From JBBIPA01 sp963775935 (lineage in GTDB: Bacteria > Chloroflexota > Dehalococcoidia > GIF9 > UBA5629), in the NCBI GenBank assembly GCA_963775935.1, contig CAVZKR010000008.1, positions 124,001-188,000 of the forward strand: a DNA stretch of 64,000 nucleotides. Direction: 5' to 3'. The notes under the pieces are model-generated. The model saw nothing but the letters and a program-made list of their open reading frames with translations, was not told where the DNA came from and made no database searches. Below, piece by piece: positions 1 to 8,976 of this stretch. Made by a program: the position numbers and the translations under genes. How positions within the stretch are numbered: position 1 is the stretch's first letter; each line of letters opens with the position of its first letter.

Positions 1-765
1 ACCATGATCAGGCTTGATATGTCTGAATTTATGGAGCGGCATGCTGTTGCGCGACTGGTTGGTGCTCCACCAGGATACGTGGGTTATGAAGAAGGTGGCC
101 AACTAACTGAGGCAGTAAGACGAAAATCTTATTGTGTCATCCTGCTTGACGAAATAGAGAAAGCACATCCTGATGTCTACAATATCCTGTTACAGATTTT
201 TGACGATGGGCATCTGACCGATGCTAAGGGCAGGCGTGTAGATTTCCGTAATAGTATTATTGTTATGACTAGTAATATTGGCGCTCAGGATATCTTAAAG
301 AACGCCGGCCTTGGTTTTGTTGCCCATACCGATGAAACAAAAGACCGCAAGGCTGAATATGAAAAAATGAAAGACAAGGTCCTGAAGCAATTGAAATCGC
401 ACTTCCGCCCTGAGTTTCTCAATAGACTCGATGGCACGGTTGTATTCCATTCTCTCAATAAGGACCAGATACGCCAGATCGTCGATTTAATGCTCTCGCA
501 GGTAGTAAAGTCATTGGCCGAGAAAAGTATAAAGCTTGAAATTACCGACGCAGCTAAAACTTTCCTTGGCGAGAAAGGATATGATCCCGATTATGGTGCA
601 AGACCTTTGCGCCGTGTTATACAGGATGAGGTTGAAGACAAGCTATCTGAAGCATTATTGCGTGGTGATTTTCAGGCTGGCAATACCGTAAGGGTAGATT
701 ACGATAGCGAGAAGATTGTAATCAAAGCAGTTGTTGAACCAGTTTTAATGGAGAAAAAAAGCTAA
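1..765 (+). CDS. clpC: ClpC-type AAA+ unfoldase, C-terminal part (5' end outside window)
   Basis: This is the second AAA+ module of a Clp/Hsp100 unfoldase, which would feed proteins to ClpP or disaggregate them. The frame is open from the first base, so the gene starts upstream. Visible are the pore loop (GYVGYEEGG), Walker B (VILLDEIEKAHPDV), sensor-1 (MTSNIGAQ), the arginine-finger region (FRPEFLNRLD) and the sensor-2 motif GARPLRR in the C-terminal lid. The C-terminal domain is short and has the ClpC/ClpE look rather than that of ClpB or ClpX. The Walker A motif and N-domain lie outside the window, so ClpC versus ClpE is inferred from the tail only. A strong terminator follows. Confidence 0.9.
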   Translation, partial: TMIRLDMSEFMERHAVARLVGAPPGYVGYEEGGQLTEAVRRKSYCVILLDEIEKAHPDVYNILLQIFDDGHLTDAKGRRVDFRNSIIVMTSNIGAQDILKNAGLGFVAHTDETKDRKAEYEKMKDKVLKQLKSHFRPEFLNRLDGTVVFHSLNKDQIRQIVDLMLSQVVKSLAEKSIKLEITDAAKTFLGEKGYDPDYGARPLRRVIQDEVEDKLSEALLRGDFQAGNTVRVDYDSEKIVIKAVVEPVLMEKKS

Positions 766-810
766 GTACTCAGATCTATATAACAACTGCAAATTTGATA
801 GCCTTAATCT

Positions 811-848
811 GGGCGGGACTGAATTGATACATAGCCCCGCCCTTTTTA
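811..848 (+). terminator. Rho-independent terminator after clpC
   Basis: GGGCGGG (811-817) and CCCGCCC (836-842) form a 7-bp all-GC stem with an 18-base loop, directly followed by TTTTT. It separates clpC from ispD. Confidence 0.85.
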
Positions 849-887
849 ATTCAAGGGAAATACTATAATATAGCGAAGGTGCAAAAA

Positions 888-1559
888 GTGGCATCTCTAA
901 TAGGAGCTATTATCGTTGGGGCTGGTCGCAGTGAGCGCATGGGAAAAGATAAAATGTTCCTACCTTTAGTAAATAAACCTTTGCTGGCGTGGTCGGTAGA
1001 TGTTTGTCAAAACTATCAGCCTCTTAGCAAAATTGTCATTGTCCTTAATAATACCAATGTAAATTTGGGACGAAAACTCGTTGCGGAACAGAGATGGTCG
1101 AAAGTTATTGCTCTATGCCTCGGTGGCAAACGGAGACAAGATTCTGTTAGGGAAGGACTGAGAAAATTGGAGGGGTGCGAATGGATTATTATTCATGATG
1201 GTGCTCGTCCTTTCATAACTACTGACTTGCTTGACGCTGGCTTGGAAGCAGCAATTGATACAGGTGCATCTGCAGCGGCAGTACCTGTTAAAGATACTAT
1301 TAAACTGAGCGATAGCAGTGGTATGGTGACAGAAACACTACAACGAAATCACTTGTGGATAATACAAACACCTCAGATATTTCACTTTGATGCCATAATC
1401 AGAGCCTACGAGCATAGCGATGACGATGTTACCGATGATGCCAGTTTAATAGAGAAATCTGGAGGCAAGGTCAAGCTTTATATGGGCTCATATAGAAATA
1501 TTAAAGTCACTACACCTGAAGATTGGGCGTTAGCAGAGATTTTTGCAAGAGGTCAATAA
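888..1559 (+). CDS. ispD: 2-C-methyl-D-erythritol 4-phosphate cytidylyltransferase
   Basis: IspD joins CTP to MEP in the cytosolic non-mevalonate isoprenoid pathway. The N-terminal nucleotide-binding loop (GAGRSERMGKDK) and the GGKRRQDSVREGL, HDGARPF and TDDASL segments are typical. The GTG at 888 is preferred because GAAGGTG lies 6-7 bases before it as a Shine-Dalgarno; an in-frame GTG at 879 is the alternative. A TATAAT box at 864-869 lies just upstream. The gene is followed after 4 bases by ispF, the usual partner, and then by cysE-cysS, so four genes are probably co-transcribed. About 223 residues, normal for the family. Confidence 0.95.
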   Translation: MASLIGAIIVGAGRSERMGKDKMFLPLVNKPLLAWSVDVCQNYQPLSKIVIVLNNTNVNLGRKLVAEQRWSKVIALCLGGKRRQDSVREGLRKLEGCEWIIIHDGARPFITTDLLDAGLEAAIDTGASAAAVPVKDTIKLSDSSGMVTETLQRNHLWIIQTPQIFHFDAIIRAYEHSDDDVTDDASLIEKSGGKVKLYMGSYRNIKVTTPEDWALAEIFARGQ

Positions 1560-1563
1560 ATCG

Positions 1564-2061
1564 ATGAGATTTGGGATTGGTTATGATGTTCATACCCTGG
1601 TTTCAGGACGTAGATTAATCTTAGGAGGCGTACATATACCGTATAAAAGAGGATTGTCAGGGCACAGTGACGCTGATGTGATCACCCATGCTATAATGGA
1701 CGCTTTACTTGGTGCTGCTGGACTTAGGGATATTGGCACACAATTCCCTCCAGGCGACCAAAAATTTAAAAATATTTCGAGCTTGATTCTTCTGGGTCAA
1801 GTGAAAAAGATGGTGGAGGCAAAGGCTTTTAAAATAAACAATGTCGATGCAATTATTGTAGCAGAGCAGCCTACATTAGCGCCTTTTATCGATACGATGT
1901 GTGAAAAGCTTAGTCAGACTTTAGACATTGGTCGAGAGCAAGTGACGGTAAAAGCAACTACTACGGATGGCCTCGGCTTTATAGGCAAAGGAGAGGGAAT
2001 AGCTGCATATGCTGTTGCCTCGCTAGATTATAGAGATCCTGCTGAGGAAACGAGGGTTTAA
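1564..2061 (+). CDS. ispF: 2-C-methyl-D-erythritol 2,4-cyclodiphosphate synthase
   Basis: IspF cyclises CDP-ME 2-phosphate to MEcPP, two steps after IspD; it works as a zinc-dependent trimer. The metal ligands are in GYDVHTL and GHSDADVITHAIMDALLG, and the segment RDIGTQFPPGD and the C-terminal TTDGLGFIGKGEGIAAYA are family hallmarks. The ATG at 1564 (MRFGIGYDVH) gives the canonical N-terminus; the frame extends upstream into ispD but that part has no family counterpart. The stop codon overlaps the cysE start (TAATG), indicating translational coupling. Confidence 0.96.
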   Translation: MRFGIGYDVHTLVSGRRLILGGVHIPYKRGLSGHSDADVITHAIMDALLGAAGLRDIGTQFPPGDQKFKNISSLILLGQVKKMVEAKAFKINNVDAIIVAEQPTLAPFIDTMCEKLSQTLDIGREQVTVKATTTDGLGFIGKGEGIAAYAVASLDYRDPAEETRV

Positions 2062-2735
2062 TGTCTCTTATTAGCAATATTAAAAATGATATCCAGGCAG
2101 TTTTCGCCCATGACCCCGCTGTTAAAAGTGTCTGGGAAGTTCTTTTTGCCTATCCCGGCTTCCATGCCCGTCTATTCCATCGCTTTGCACATACTATGTG
2201 GCACTGGCATATTCCTTTTTTCCCCAGGCTTGTTTCTCACATCGGTCGTTTTTTTACTGGTATTGAAATCCACCCTGGTGCTGAGATAGGCAAAGGCTTT
2301 TTCATTGACCATGGCATGGGTGTGGTTATTGGTGAAACATCACAGATTGGAGATAACGTTGTTTTATACCAAGGTGTCACTTTAGGTGGTACCAGCCTGC
2401 AGAAAAAGAAACGCCATCCAACCTTGGGAAATAATGTCGTTGTCGGTACCGGGGCGAAGCTCATCGGAGCCATCACGATTGGAGACAATACCAAAGTTGG
2501 CGCTGGTTCTGTAGTAATAAATTCAGTCCCTCCCAATGCTACCGTAGTAGGCGTTCCCGGAAGAGTAGTGGAAATTCGCAATCCAGATACCGATATCGTA
2601 GAAAAACTACCCGATCCGGTTTGGGAAAAAATACAGAGTCTAGAATTAAAAATAGCCGAGTTAGAGAAACACTTAAAAAATGCAGAAAATAGTGTGAACA
2701 AGATTGATCCTGATACTATTAAGAGGAGCTACTAA
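2061..2735 (+). CDS. cysE: Serine O-acetyltransferase
   Basis: CysE makes O-acetylserine from serine and acetyl-CoA, the first step of cysteine synthesis. The protein has an N-terminal helical region (about 1-65), then a left-handed beta-helix of hexapeptide repeats (about 70-170) with the catalytic-site segment DHGMGVVIGET and the acetyl-CoA-binding GGTSLQKKKRHPTLG, and a charged helical tail. At 224 residues it is the short form common in Gram-positive bacteria and Chloroflexota. The start overlaps the ispF stop by one base; AGGAG precedes the next gene, cysS, which uses the pathway's product. Confidence 0.95.
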   Translation: MSLISNIKNDIQAVFAHDPAVKSVWEVLFAYPGFHARLFHRFAHTMWHWHIPFFPRLVSHIGRFFTGIEIHPGAEIGKGFFIDHGMGVVIGETSQIGDNVVLYQGVTLGGTSLQKKKRHPTLGNNVVVGTGAKLIGAITIGDNTKVGAGSVVINSVPPNATVVGVPGRVVEIRNPDTDIVEKLPDPVWEKIQSLELKIAELEKHLKNAENSVNKIDPDTIKRSY

Positions 2736-4241
2736 ATGAGAGTATTTAATACCCTTTCAGGACAGAAAGAGGAATTCGCTCCTCAAAGTGACACGGTAGC
2801 CATGTATGTTTGTGGTGTTACTGTCTACGATGATTGCCATATTGGCCACGCCATGAGCTACGTGATCTTCGATGCCATCAAACGTTATTTAGAATTCAAG
2901 GGATATAAAATAAAACATGTACAGAACTTCACTGATATCGATGACAAAATAATCAACAGGTCTCAGCAGCTCGGAATCTCTGCAAAAGAATTAGCCGAAA
3001 AATACATTGCTGAGTATTTCCAGGATATGGATGCTTTAAATATCAAGCGTGCACATATATATCCAAAGGCGACTGAGGAAATCCCGAAAATAGTTGAAAT
3101 GATACAGGGTTTAATAGCGAATGGATATGCTTATCAATCTCAGGGTAGTGTATATTTCCGAGTAAATCGCTTCTCTAGCTACGGCAAATTATCACGTCAA
3201 AATAGAGATGACATGATATCAAAAATATCTCTAGATACTGAAAAAAAAGAATCTTCGCTAGATTTTGCCTTATGGAAAGCAGCCAAAGAAGGCGAAGCCT
3301 GGTGGCCAAGCCCCTGGGGTAATGGTCGTCCAGGATGGCATATAGAATGCAGCGCCATGTCGTTAAAGTACCTCGGAACTACTATTGATATTCATGGTGG
3401 GGGGCAGGATCTCATTTTCCCGCACCATGAAAATGAGATAACCCAGTCAGAGAGTTTCACTGGTGACGTACCATTTGCCAGATATTGGCTTCATAATGGT
3501 TTGCTTCAGTTCAGTGGCGACAAGATGAGTAAATCATTAGGTAACCTGGTAACTGTGAAGGAAGCCCTGAAGCGTTTTAGCGCTGATGCCATTCGGCTTT
3601 TTATCCTTAGTTCGCATTATCGGAGTCCTCTTACCTATAGCGAAGAAAATATCATAGCCGCCGAAACCGGCATACAGAGACTGCGTCAGGCAGTATCGAA
3701 AAAAAACAATGCGGAAAAGTTAAATAAACCGGCCTTGGATAGCGAGCCATTCAGGAAAAGTTTTATCGAAAGAATGGACGATGATTTCAATACCGCTCAG
3801 GCTATAGGAGTTGTTTTCGATTTAGTTCGTGAGATTAACCGTGGTCACAAGGAAGAAATAGATGTAACCAAAGCACAACAGGCTTTAGTTGAATTGGCGA
3901 CGACTTTAGGTTTTACCCTGAAAGAGCCAACAAGAGCACCACTAGAAGCTGACCCGCTTGATGCACTGGTCAGACAGGCAAAGCAATGGCAAGAGAAGTT
4001 TGCCATCTCAGTAACTCCTGCATTGGAAATAAAGATTGAAACACCGCCGAAAGCTGAATCTCTCGTTAATCAACTGATCGCAATTCGCAACGGATTACGA
4101 GTGGCAAAGCAATGGCAACTTGCCGATACAATACGGAACGGACTCGGTGATTTAGGCATTGTTCTTGAAGATACGCCCAAGGGTACGGTATGGCATCGTA
4201 GCCGGCAGATTACTGATTCTAGTACTGTTTTGGATTCGTAA
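2736..4241 (+). CDS. cysS: Cysteinyl-tRNA synthetase
   Basis: Class I synthetase charging tRNA-Cys. The HIGH motif appears as CHIGHAMSYV (about residue 34), the zinc/cysteine-binding segment as WHIECSAMS, HHENEITQSE is present, and KMSKS reads GDKMSKSLGN. The N-terminal CGVTVYDDCHIGH arrangement is diagnostic. At 501 residues it has the full anticodon-binding C-terminal region. The ATG follows the cysE stop directly with AAGAGGAGC as ribosome binding site. Last gene of the isoprenoid/cysteine operon; the next gene converges from the other strand. Confidence 0.97.
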   Translation: MRVFNTLSGQKEEFAPQSDTVAMYVCGVTVYDDCHIGHAMSYVIFDAIKRYLEFKGYKIKHVQNFTDIDDKIINRSQQLGISAKELAEKYIAEYFQDMDALNIKRAHIYPKATEEIPKIVEMIQGLIANGYAYQSQGSVYFRVNRFSSYGKLSRQNRDDMISKISLDTEKKESSLDFALWKAAKEGEAWWPSPWGNGRPGWHIECSAMSLKYLGTTIDIHGGGQDLIFPHHENEITQSESFTGDVPFARYWLHNGLLQFSGDKMSKSLGNLVTVKEALKRFSADAIRLFILSSHYRSPLTYSEENIIAAETGIQRLRQAVSKKNNAEKLNKPALDSEPFRKSFIERMDDDFNTAQAIGVVFDLVREINRGHKEEIDVTKAQQALVELATTLGFTLKEPTRAPLEADPLDALVRQAKQWQEKFAISVTPALEIKIETPPKAESLVNQLIAIRNGLRVAKQWQLADTIRNGLGDLGIVLEDTPKGTVWHRSRQITDSSTVLDS

Positions 4242-4277
4242 CATTTGATCTCGCACAGTTTCTTAAAACGCTCACTA

Positions 4278-5123
4278 CTATTTCCTTTTTTTAATAGTAA
4301 GTTTTACTTGATCGCCTACCCTCGCTCCTAAAGAAGCTGCAGCGTTTCCATTGCTTAAGGATATTTCCAAATATCCAGAACTTCCAGAGATAACTGCCAG
4401 TCCTTTTATTTCAGCATAAGACCGACTTATCCCTGTGATACGATGTTTGCCTATCTTCACGGTAACATTCTTTTGCGAGAAATCAATATTACTAACATTA
4501 GTGATTAGGTTACCAAAATGATCGATATGCAGTACATGGCCTACCAAGTTCTCAGTAGAATCGTAATGAGGCATTAATGGAGAAAAAGCGTTAAGGCTAT
4601 TTATTTCTTCCCCGAACTCTTGTATAGGTACGCCCAGCGATAGATGTGCAGCTACTGGTGCGAATATATCTCGTCCATGGAAGGTATTGCTCACAGGTTG
4701 ACACCAATAATTTGGATTGGTAATGGATATAGCCTTGATATTTTCTCTTATCCTCTTAACCAAATGAACACGTGATTCGTGATAGGAAAATGTATCGTCT
4801 AAAGGATGTAGTTCATCAATAATGTAACTCAACACTCCGTTATCAGGCGCCACAAAATACGCTGATGGGGTACGCAAGATAATGGCTTCTCTCTGACTAC
4901 CAACTCCCGGGTCGACGATGACAACATGTATAGCATCATCGGGGAAATAGCGATACGCTATATGCAGTATGAAAGCAGCTTGGGCTATATTCTGAGGTTC
5001 AACCGAATGTGAAATATCAACAATCGTTATCTTTGGATTGATGCCGAGAATCACGCCTTTCATACAAGCAACATAAGCATCACTGAGACCAAAGTCAGTA
5101 GTCAGCGTTATAACCGAATGCAT
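4278..5123 (-). CDS. SAM hydroxide adenosyltransferase (DUF62 family)
   Basis: Belongs to the S-adenosyl-L-methionine hydrolase/chlorinase/fluorinase fold family (DUF62); plain members hydrolyse SAM to adenosine and methionine, and the physiological purpose is unsettled. Family features are the N-terminal LTTDFGLSDAYVACMKG, DISHSVEPQNI, VVIVDPGVGS, APDNGVLSY and the C-terminal HIDHFGNLITN. Length (281) matches the hydrolase type, and there is no sign of the fluorinase insertion. It is the last gene of a leftward run; secG lies 14 bases upstream. Confidence 0.85.
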   Translation of the reverse strand: MHSVITLTTDFGLSDAYVACMKGVILGINPKITIVDISHSVEPQNIAQAAFILHIAYRYFPDDAIHVVIVDPGVGSQREAIILRTPSAYFVAPDNGVLSYIIDELHPLDDTFSYHESRVHLVKRIRENIKAISITNPNYWCQPVSNTFHGRDIFAPVAAHLSLGVPIQEFGEEINSLNAFSPLMPHYDSTENLVGHVLHIDHFGNLITNVSNIDFSQKNVTVKIGKHRITGISRSYAEIKGLAVISGSSGYLEISLSNGNAAASLGARVGDQVKLTIKKRK

Positions 5124-5137
5124 GGTTGCTTAATGTA

Positions 5138-5359
5138 TTAAACCTTAATGTTGATAACAAGAATAGAGAGTACGACAAACAAAACAGCTAGAGCAATGGT
5201 CATCTGAAAGAGAGTTTTCTCCACCCCGCGTCTTGTCCGATATACGCTATCAGGCTGACCAAATATTCCACCAAGTCCACCACCCTTGACTTGAAATATA
5301 ATAACAACAATAAGGGCAACGGCGACGAGGATCTGTGCAATGATGAGATAGCTAGGCAT
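5138..5359 (-). CDS. secG: Preprotein translocase subunit SecG
   Basis: Small membrane subunit of the SecYEG channel. The 73 residues hold two hydrophobic segments (about 4-23 and 52-70) joined by the glycine-rich cytosolic loop QVKGGGLGGIFG, a SecG signature. Its start overlaps the gatB stop by 8 bases, so it is probably translated from the same message. Confidence 0.9.
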   Translation of the reverse strand: MPSYLIIAQILVAVALIVVIIFQVKGGGLGGIFGQPDSVYRTRRGVEKTLFQMTIALAVLFVVLSILVINIKV

Positions 5360-6836
5360 TTTTATTCCCTCCGAGCTTTTCCAAAAGAATTTTATTAGCT
5401 AATCCGGGATTCGCTCTCCCCTTCGTGGCTTTCATGACTTGTCCTACTAAAAAACCAAAGGATTGTTGCTTTCCTGATTTAAAATCAGCGACCGCCTGAG
5501 CATTTTTCGCAATTACTTGCTCGATCGCTTTTTCAATCTCGTCATTATCGCTGATCTGGCTAAGTCCTTTTTCGGCGACAATACTACGAGCTGGCTTTCC
5601 AGTGCGAAACATTTCTTCGAATATTGCTTTTGCAACTGGCCCACTAATGATGCCTTCTCCTATCAGGTCTATCATCTCAGCAAGATGTTTCGGTGTAGCT
5701 TTGGCATTTTCAATCCGTGTGTTGGTAGCATTAAGCATCCGACTGTAGTCCCCCAAAAGCCAATTACTTACCGTTTTTGACTTTTTCTGGAGGTCAGATC
5801 CATCAGGACGTTCTGCTATTATACTGACACAGCTTTCAAAATAGCTAGCCATGGCTCTGGAATCCAGTAGTAAATCAGCATCATATTGTGGTAGACCATA
5901 GCGTGATATGAAGCGCTCACGCATCGCATCTGGTAATTCGGGTAAATGAACGCTTATCTCCTCCACCCAACTTTTTTCAAAAACCAGAGGCGGCAAGTCG
6001 GGCTCAGGGAAATAACGGTAATCGTGAGCATACTCTTTGCTTCTCTGGCTTACGGTGACCCCTCTCTCCTCTATCCAACCTCTCGTCTCTTGTACCAGTT
6101 TCTCTCCCTTTTCCACCACATGTCTTTGGCGATTAGCCTCATACTCTAGAGCTCGGTAAACGGCTTTGAAACTGTTCATATTCTTCACTTCTACTTTGGA
6201 TAGATATTTAGTGCTCCCAACAGGTCGAATACTGATGTTAGCATCACATCTGAAGCTCCCCTCCTCCATATTACCTGTTGATACCCCAAGGTATTGAAGG
6301 ATAGTTCTGAGCTTGATTAAATATAGCCTGGCTTCTTCTGGAGTACTAAGGTCTGGCTCTCCAACAATTTCCATTAAAGGCACGCCAGCTCTATTAACAT
6401 CCATCAAACTATATCTCTCCCCTGCGGAGGTAGTAACATGGGTTAACTTGGCAACGTCCTCCTCGAGATGGACACGAGTGATGCCAATCTTCTTTGCCTT
6501 TCCGTTTAGATCGATCGCAAGACAGCCATTTTCGCCAACAGGTGCATCGTATTGGGATATTTGATATCCCTTCATCAAATCAGGATAGGGATAGTTTTTA
6601 CGGTCAAACTTGGCATATTCAGCAATCTTACAGTTTAAAGCCAATGCAGTCATGACAGTGTATTCTATTGCTTTTTTGTTGATGGTGGGCAAGACGCCGG
6701 GCATACCCAGACATACGGGGCAAACGTGTGTGTTAGGCGGTGTGCTAGCATAATCAGAACTGCAAGAGCAAAACATTTTGCTCTTGGTCAATAGCTGAGC
6801 GTGAACTTCAAGACCAATGATAGTTTCGTATTCCAC
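5352..6836 (-). CDS. gatB: Aspartyl/glutamyl-tRNA amidotransferase subunit B
   Basis: GatB carries the kinase/transamidation site of GatCAB, which converts Glu-tRNA-Gln and/or Asp-tRNA-Asn to the amidated forms. The N-terminal GLEVHAQLLTKSKMFC with CVCLG-type cysteine pair region (CSCSSDYA...CPVCLGMPG) gives the zinc site; VHLEEDVAKL, NRAGVPLMEIV and RCDANISIRP are canonical, and the C-terminal YqeY-like tail ends in GQVMKATKGRANPG. Start is GTG. Full length (494). gatA and gatC are not in the window, so the complex is encoded at separate loci. Confidence 0.97.
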   Translation of the reverse strand: MEYETIIGLEVHAQLLTKSKMFCSCSSDYASTPPNTHVCPVCLGMPGVLPTINKKAIEYTVMTALALNCKIAEYAKFDRKNYPYPDLMKGYQISQYDAPVGENGCLAIDLNGKAKKIGITRVHLEEDVAKLTHVTTSAGERYSLMDVNRAGVPLMEIVGEPDLSTPEEARLYLIKLRTILQYLGVSTGNMEEGSFRCDANISIRPVGSTKYLSKVEVKNMNSFKAVYRALEYEANRQRHVVEKGEKLVQETRGWIEERGVTVSQRSKEYAHDYRYFPEPDLPPLVFEKSWVEEISVHLPELPDAMRERFISRYGLPQYDADLLLDSRAMASYFESCVSIIAERPDGSDLQKKSKTVSNWLLGDYSRMLNATNTRIENAKATPKHLAEMIDLIGEGIISGPVAKAIFEEMFRTGKPARSIVAEKGLSQISDNDEIEKAIEQVIAKNAQAVADFKSGKQQSFGFLVGQVMKATKGRANPGLANKILLEKLGGNKNA

Positions 6837-6906
6837 AACAGCGGTTAGTATATCAACTTAGATGTAATAGAGGCAAACGCTTGTACATTAGAGAGTTTGG
6901 AATACC

Positions 6907-7266
6907 TTAGTTCACTGCGTTTTCAAAAAGTTCTATTCTGGTAGCCTTTCCCTTTTGATCAAGCTCCACAGCAACGAAATCTATACGCCACATGGAATAT
7001 AAGTGTTGATTGGTATTGAGATAAAATAAAGCTGAGGTTATAAGCTTTTCTTTCTTAGCATAGGTTACCGATTCTTCAGGACTACCGAAATCAATACCTG
7101 TCTTGGTGCGTACTTCAACAAATACTAAAGATTCTTTTTTTTCGGCAACAATATCTATCTCACCATATCTGCAGCGAAAATTAGTTTCAAGAATATGGTA
7201 CCCTTTCTTTTTCAGATAGTCTCTGGCTAACTTTTCACCTATGGCTCCAATATCTTTACGTTTCAT
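6907..7266 (-). CDS. YraN/UPF0102 family nuclease-like protein
   Basis: Small protein (119 residues) of the UPF0102/YraN family, with the restriction-endonuclease-like core: GEKLARDYLKKKGY, the YGEIDIVAEK strand carrying the acidic residue and LVFVEVRTK with the E-x-K pair. The biochemical role is not established; the family commonly lies beside rnhB, as here, and is thought to act in nucleic-acid metabolism. Its ATG overlaps the rnhB stop (ATGA), so the two are translationally coupled. Confidence 0.85.
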   Translation of the reverse strand: MKRKDIGAIGEKLARDYLKKKGYHILETNFRCRYGEIDIVAEKKESLVFVEVRTKTGIDFGSPEESVTYAKKEKLITSALFYLNTNQHLYSMWRIDFVAVELDQKGKATRIELFENAVN

Positions 7267-7916
7267 AGTAACTTATATGTTTCCTTCACTGGAGCAAAGG
7301 TTAAACGATGGATTGGCGAAGGACCGTTTTCGCTAAGGCAAGTGAGATGGTGTGCAGTTCCATATCCCTTGTGATTTGCCAGACCATAGTTAGGATAAGA
7401 GTTATTGAGCTCAACCATAATACGGTCGCGAGTGACCTTTGCTATTATAGAAGCGCAGGCAATAGAAAGACATAGTTTATCCCCCTTGATAATCTTCTTC
7501 TGGAGAATATCTAGCCTCGGAATGGTCATACCATCAATAAGCAAGAAATCAGGAGAACAAGACAATTGCCCTATAGCCTGACGCATTGCCAGTCTGGTGG
7601 CATTCAGTATATTTATGGAGTCTATGGTCTGTGGCGACACAATACCAATACCAACAGCAACAGCCTCATTCTCTATAAGTTTCGAGAGTAATTCCCGCCT
7701 GGCTGCAGTTATCTCCTTGCTATCGCGCACATTAGCAAACTTATCTGAATCTACCGATTTTGGGAGAATAACAGCAGCAGCAACTACTGGGCCGGCCAGG
7801 GCGCCTCTGCCAACTTCATCAATGCCCGCAACAAAGTTATAGCCCTGAACAAAAAGGGCTTTCTCCTCTATCAAACTGGGGGGAGGATGTTTAGTGCTAT
7901 TTCTCTGCCGTCTCAA
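7263..7916 (-). CDS. rnhB: Ribonuclease HII
   Basis: RNase HII cuts RNA in RNA-DNA hybrids and removes single ribonucleotides from DNA. The acidic catalytic residues are in GIDEVGRGALAGPVV, in LLIDGM and in SIACASIIAKVTRD; NYGLANHKGYGT is the usual C-terminal motif. The start is uncertain: TTG at 7916 has GGAGG five bases before it; in-frame GTG (7928) and TTG (7931) are possible. Any of these overlaps the end of mnmA, suggesting coupled translation. Followed by yraN with a 4-base overlap. Confidence 0.9.
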   Translation of the reverse strand: MRRQRNSTKHPPPSLIEEKALFVQGYNFVAGIDEVGRGALAGPVVAAAVILPKSVDSDKFANVRDSKEITAARRELLSKLIENEAVAVGIGIVSPQTIDSINILNATRLAMRQAIGQLSCSPDFLLIDGMTIPRLDILQKKIIKGDKLCLSIACASIIAKVTRDRIMVELNNSYPNYGLANHKGYGTAHHLTCLSENGPSPIHRLTFAPVKETYKLL

Positions 7917-8973
7917 TTGTTCCTCCACCAATAGCCTCGCTGTTTTTATAAAAAACTATGGCTTGACCTGGAGTAACAGCACGTTGTGGCTGGTGAAAAT
8001 TAACTCTAGCACTATCGGTTTTAGGATATATGGTTGCAGCCATGTCAGATGACTTATAACGTATTTTAGCAGTGATATCTAACGAATCTGTGTCTGGTTT
8101 CCCCAATATCCAATTCACTTCCTCTGCAATAAGCTTTGGGGAATATAATTCCTCTTCGGCTCCTACAACAATTCGATTGTCTTTTGGCTCGATTTTAGTC
8201 ACATACAGACGTTGTTCGGCTGCAATTCCTAATCTATGCCGCTGACCTATCGTATAAAAAGGTATTCCGCGGTGACGCCCTAACACTTCTCCCTTACCGT
8301 TGGTGATTTCCCCTGGAATCGCGGCGTCAATGTTTCGGCTGAGAAAATCGTTATATCTACCATCGATAAAACATATGTCCTGGCTACCCTTTACTGTGGC
8401 AGCAGGTAAACCATTTTGCTTAGCTATTTGACGGACTTTTATCTTAGAAAAATCTCCTAAGGGAAAAAGTACGTGTCGCAGTTTCTCTTGCCCTAGAGTG
8501 TAAAGCACATAGGATTGGTCTTTGGTCGTATCCACCCCTTTGAGTAGATGATATGCACCATCGAAGTGTTCAATTCTGGCATAATGTCCAGTCGCCAAGA
8601 AATCAGCTCCGAATGTAATTGCCTTCTCCAAAAGCACCCCAAATTTTATATGCTTATTGCAGACAATACAGGGATTAGGTGTTCGTCCTTTTCCATAACC
8701 ATGACAAAAATAGTCAACCACAAGATTTTTAAATGCGACTTTTAAGTCTATTATATGAAAAGGTATACCTACGGCATGACAGGCTTGTTCAGCCCTATCA
8801 ATGGCTGTTTCTAGTTTATTGAGAGACTGTCGTGTGTTTGTCTGCATCCGTTCATCATACCAAAGACGCATATGAAACCCTATAACTTCATGACCTGATT
8901 TTTTAAGCAGCAAGGCCGCTGTTGCGGAATCAACTCCACCACTTATGGCTACAGCAATTAGTTTTCTTACCAT
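7897..8973 (-). CDS. mnmA: tRNA-specific 2-thiouridylase MnmA
   Basis: MnmA adds sulfur to U34 of Lys, Glu and Gln tRNAs. The PP-loop reads AISGGVDSATAALLL near the N-terminus. The catalytic cysteine pair is in NPCIVCNKHIKFG and in GSQDICFID, and TGHYARIE lies between. C-terminal beta-barrel segments (YTIGQRHRLGI, QRAVTPGQAIVFY) complete the family. Length 358 is standard. It starts with ATG three bases downstream of the tmk stop and overlaps rnhB at its 3' end. Confidence 0.96.
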   Translation of the reverse strand: MVRKLIAVAISGGVDSATAALLLKKSGHEVIGFHMRLWYDERMQTNTRQSLNKLETAIDRAEQACHAVGIPFHIIDLKVAFKNLVVDYFCHGYGKGRTPNPCIVCNKHIKFGVLLEKAITFGADFLATGHYARIEHFDGAYHLLKGVDTTKDQSYVLYTLGQEKLRHVLFPLGDFSKIKVRQIAKQNGLPAATVKGSQDICFIDGRYNDFLSRNIDAAIPGEITNGKGEVLGRHRGIPFYTIGQRHRLGIAAEQRLYVTKIEPKDNRIVVGAEEELYSPKLIAEEVNWILGKPDTDSLDITAKIRYKSSDMAATIYPKTDSARVNFHQPQRAVTPGQAIVFYKNSEAIGGGTIETAEK

Positions 8974-8976
8974 GCT

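Noticed and set aside
1543..1563. Upstream TTG start for ispF
   Set aside because: The additional residues overlap ispD and precede the conserved IspF N-terminus; ATG 1564 fits the family.
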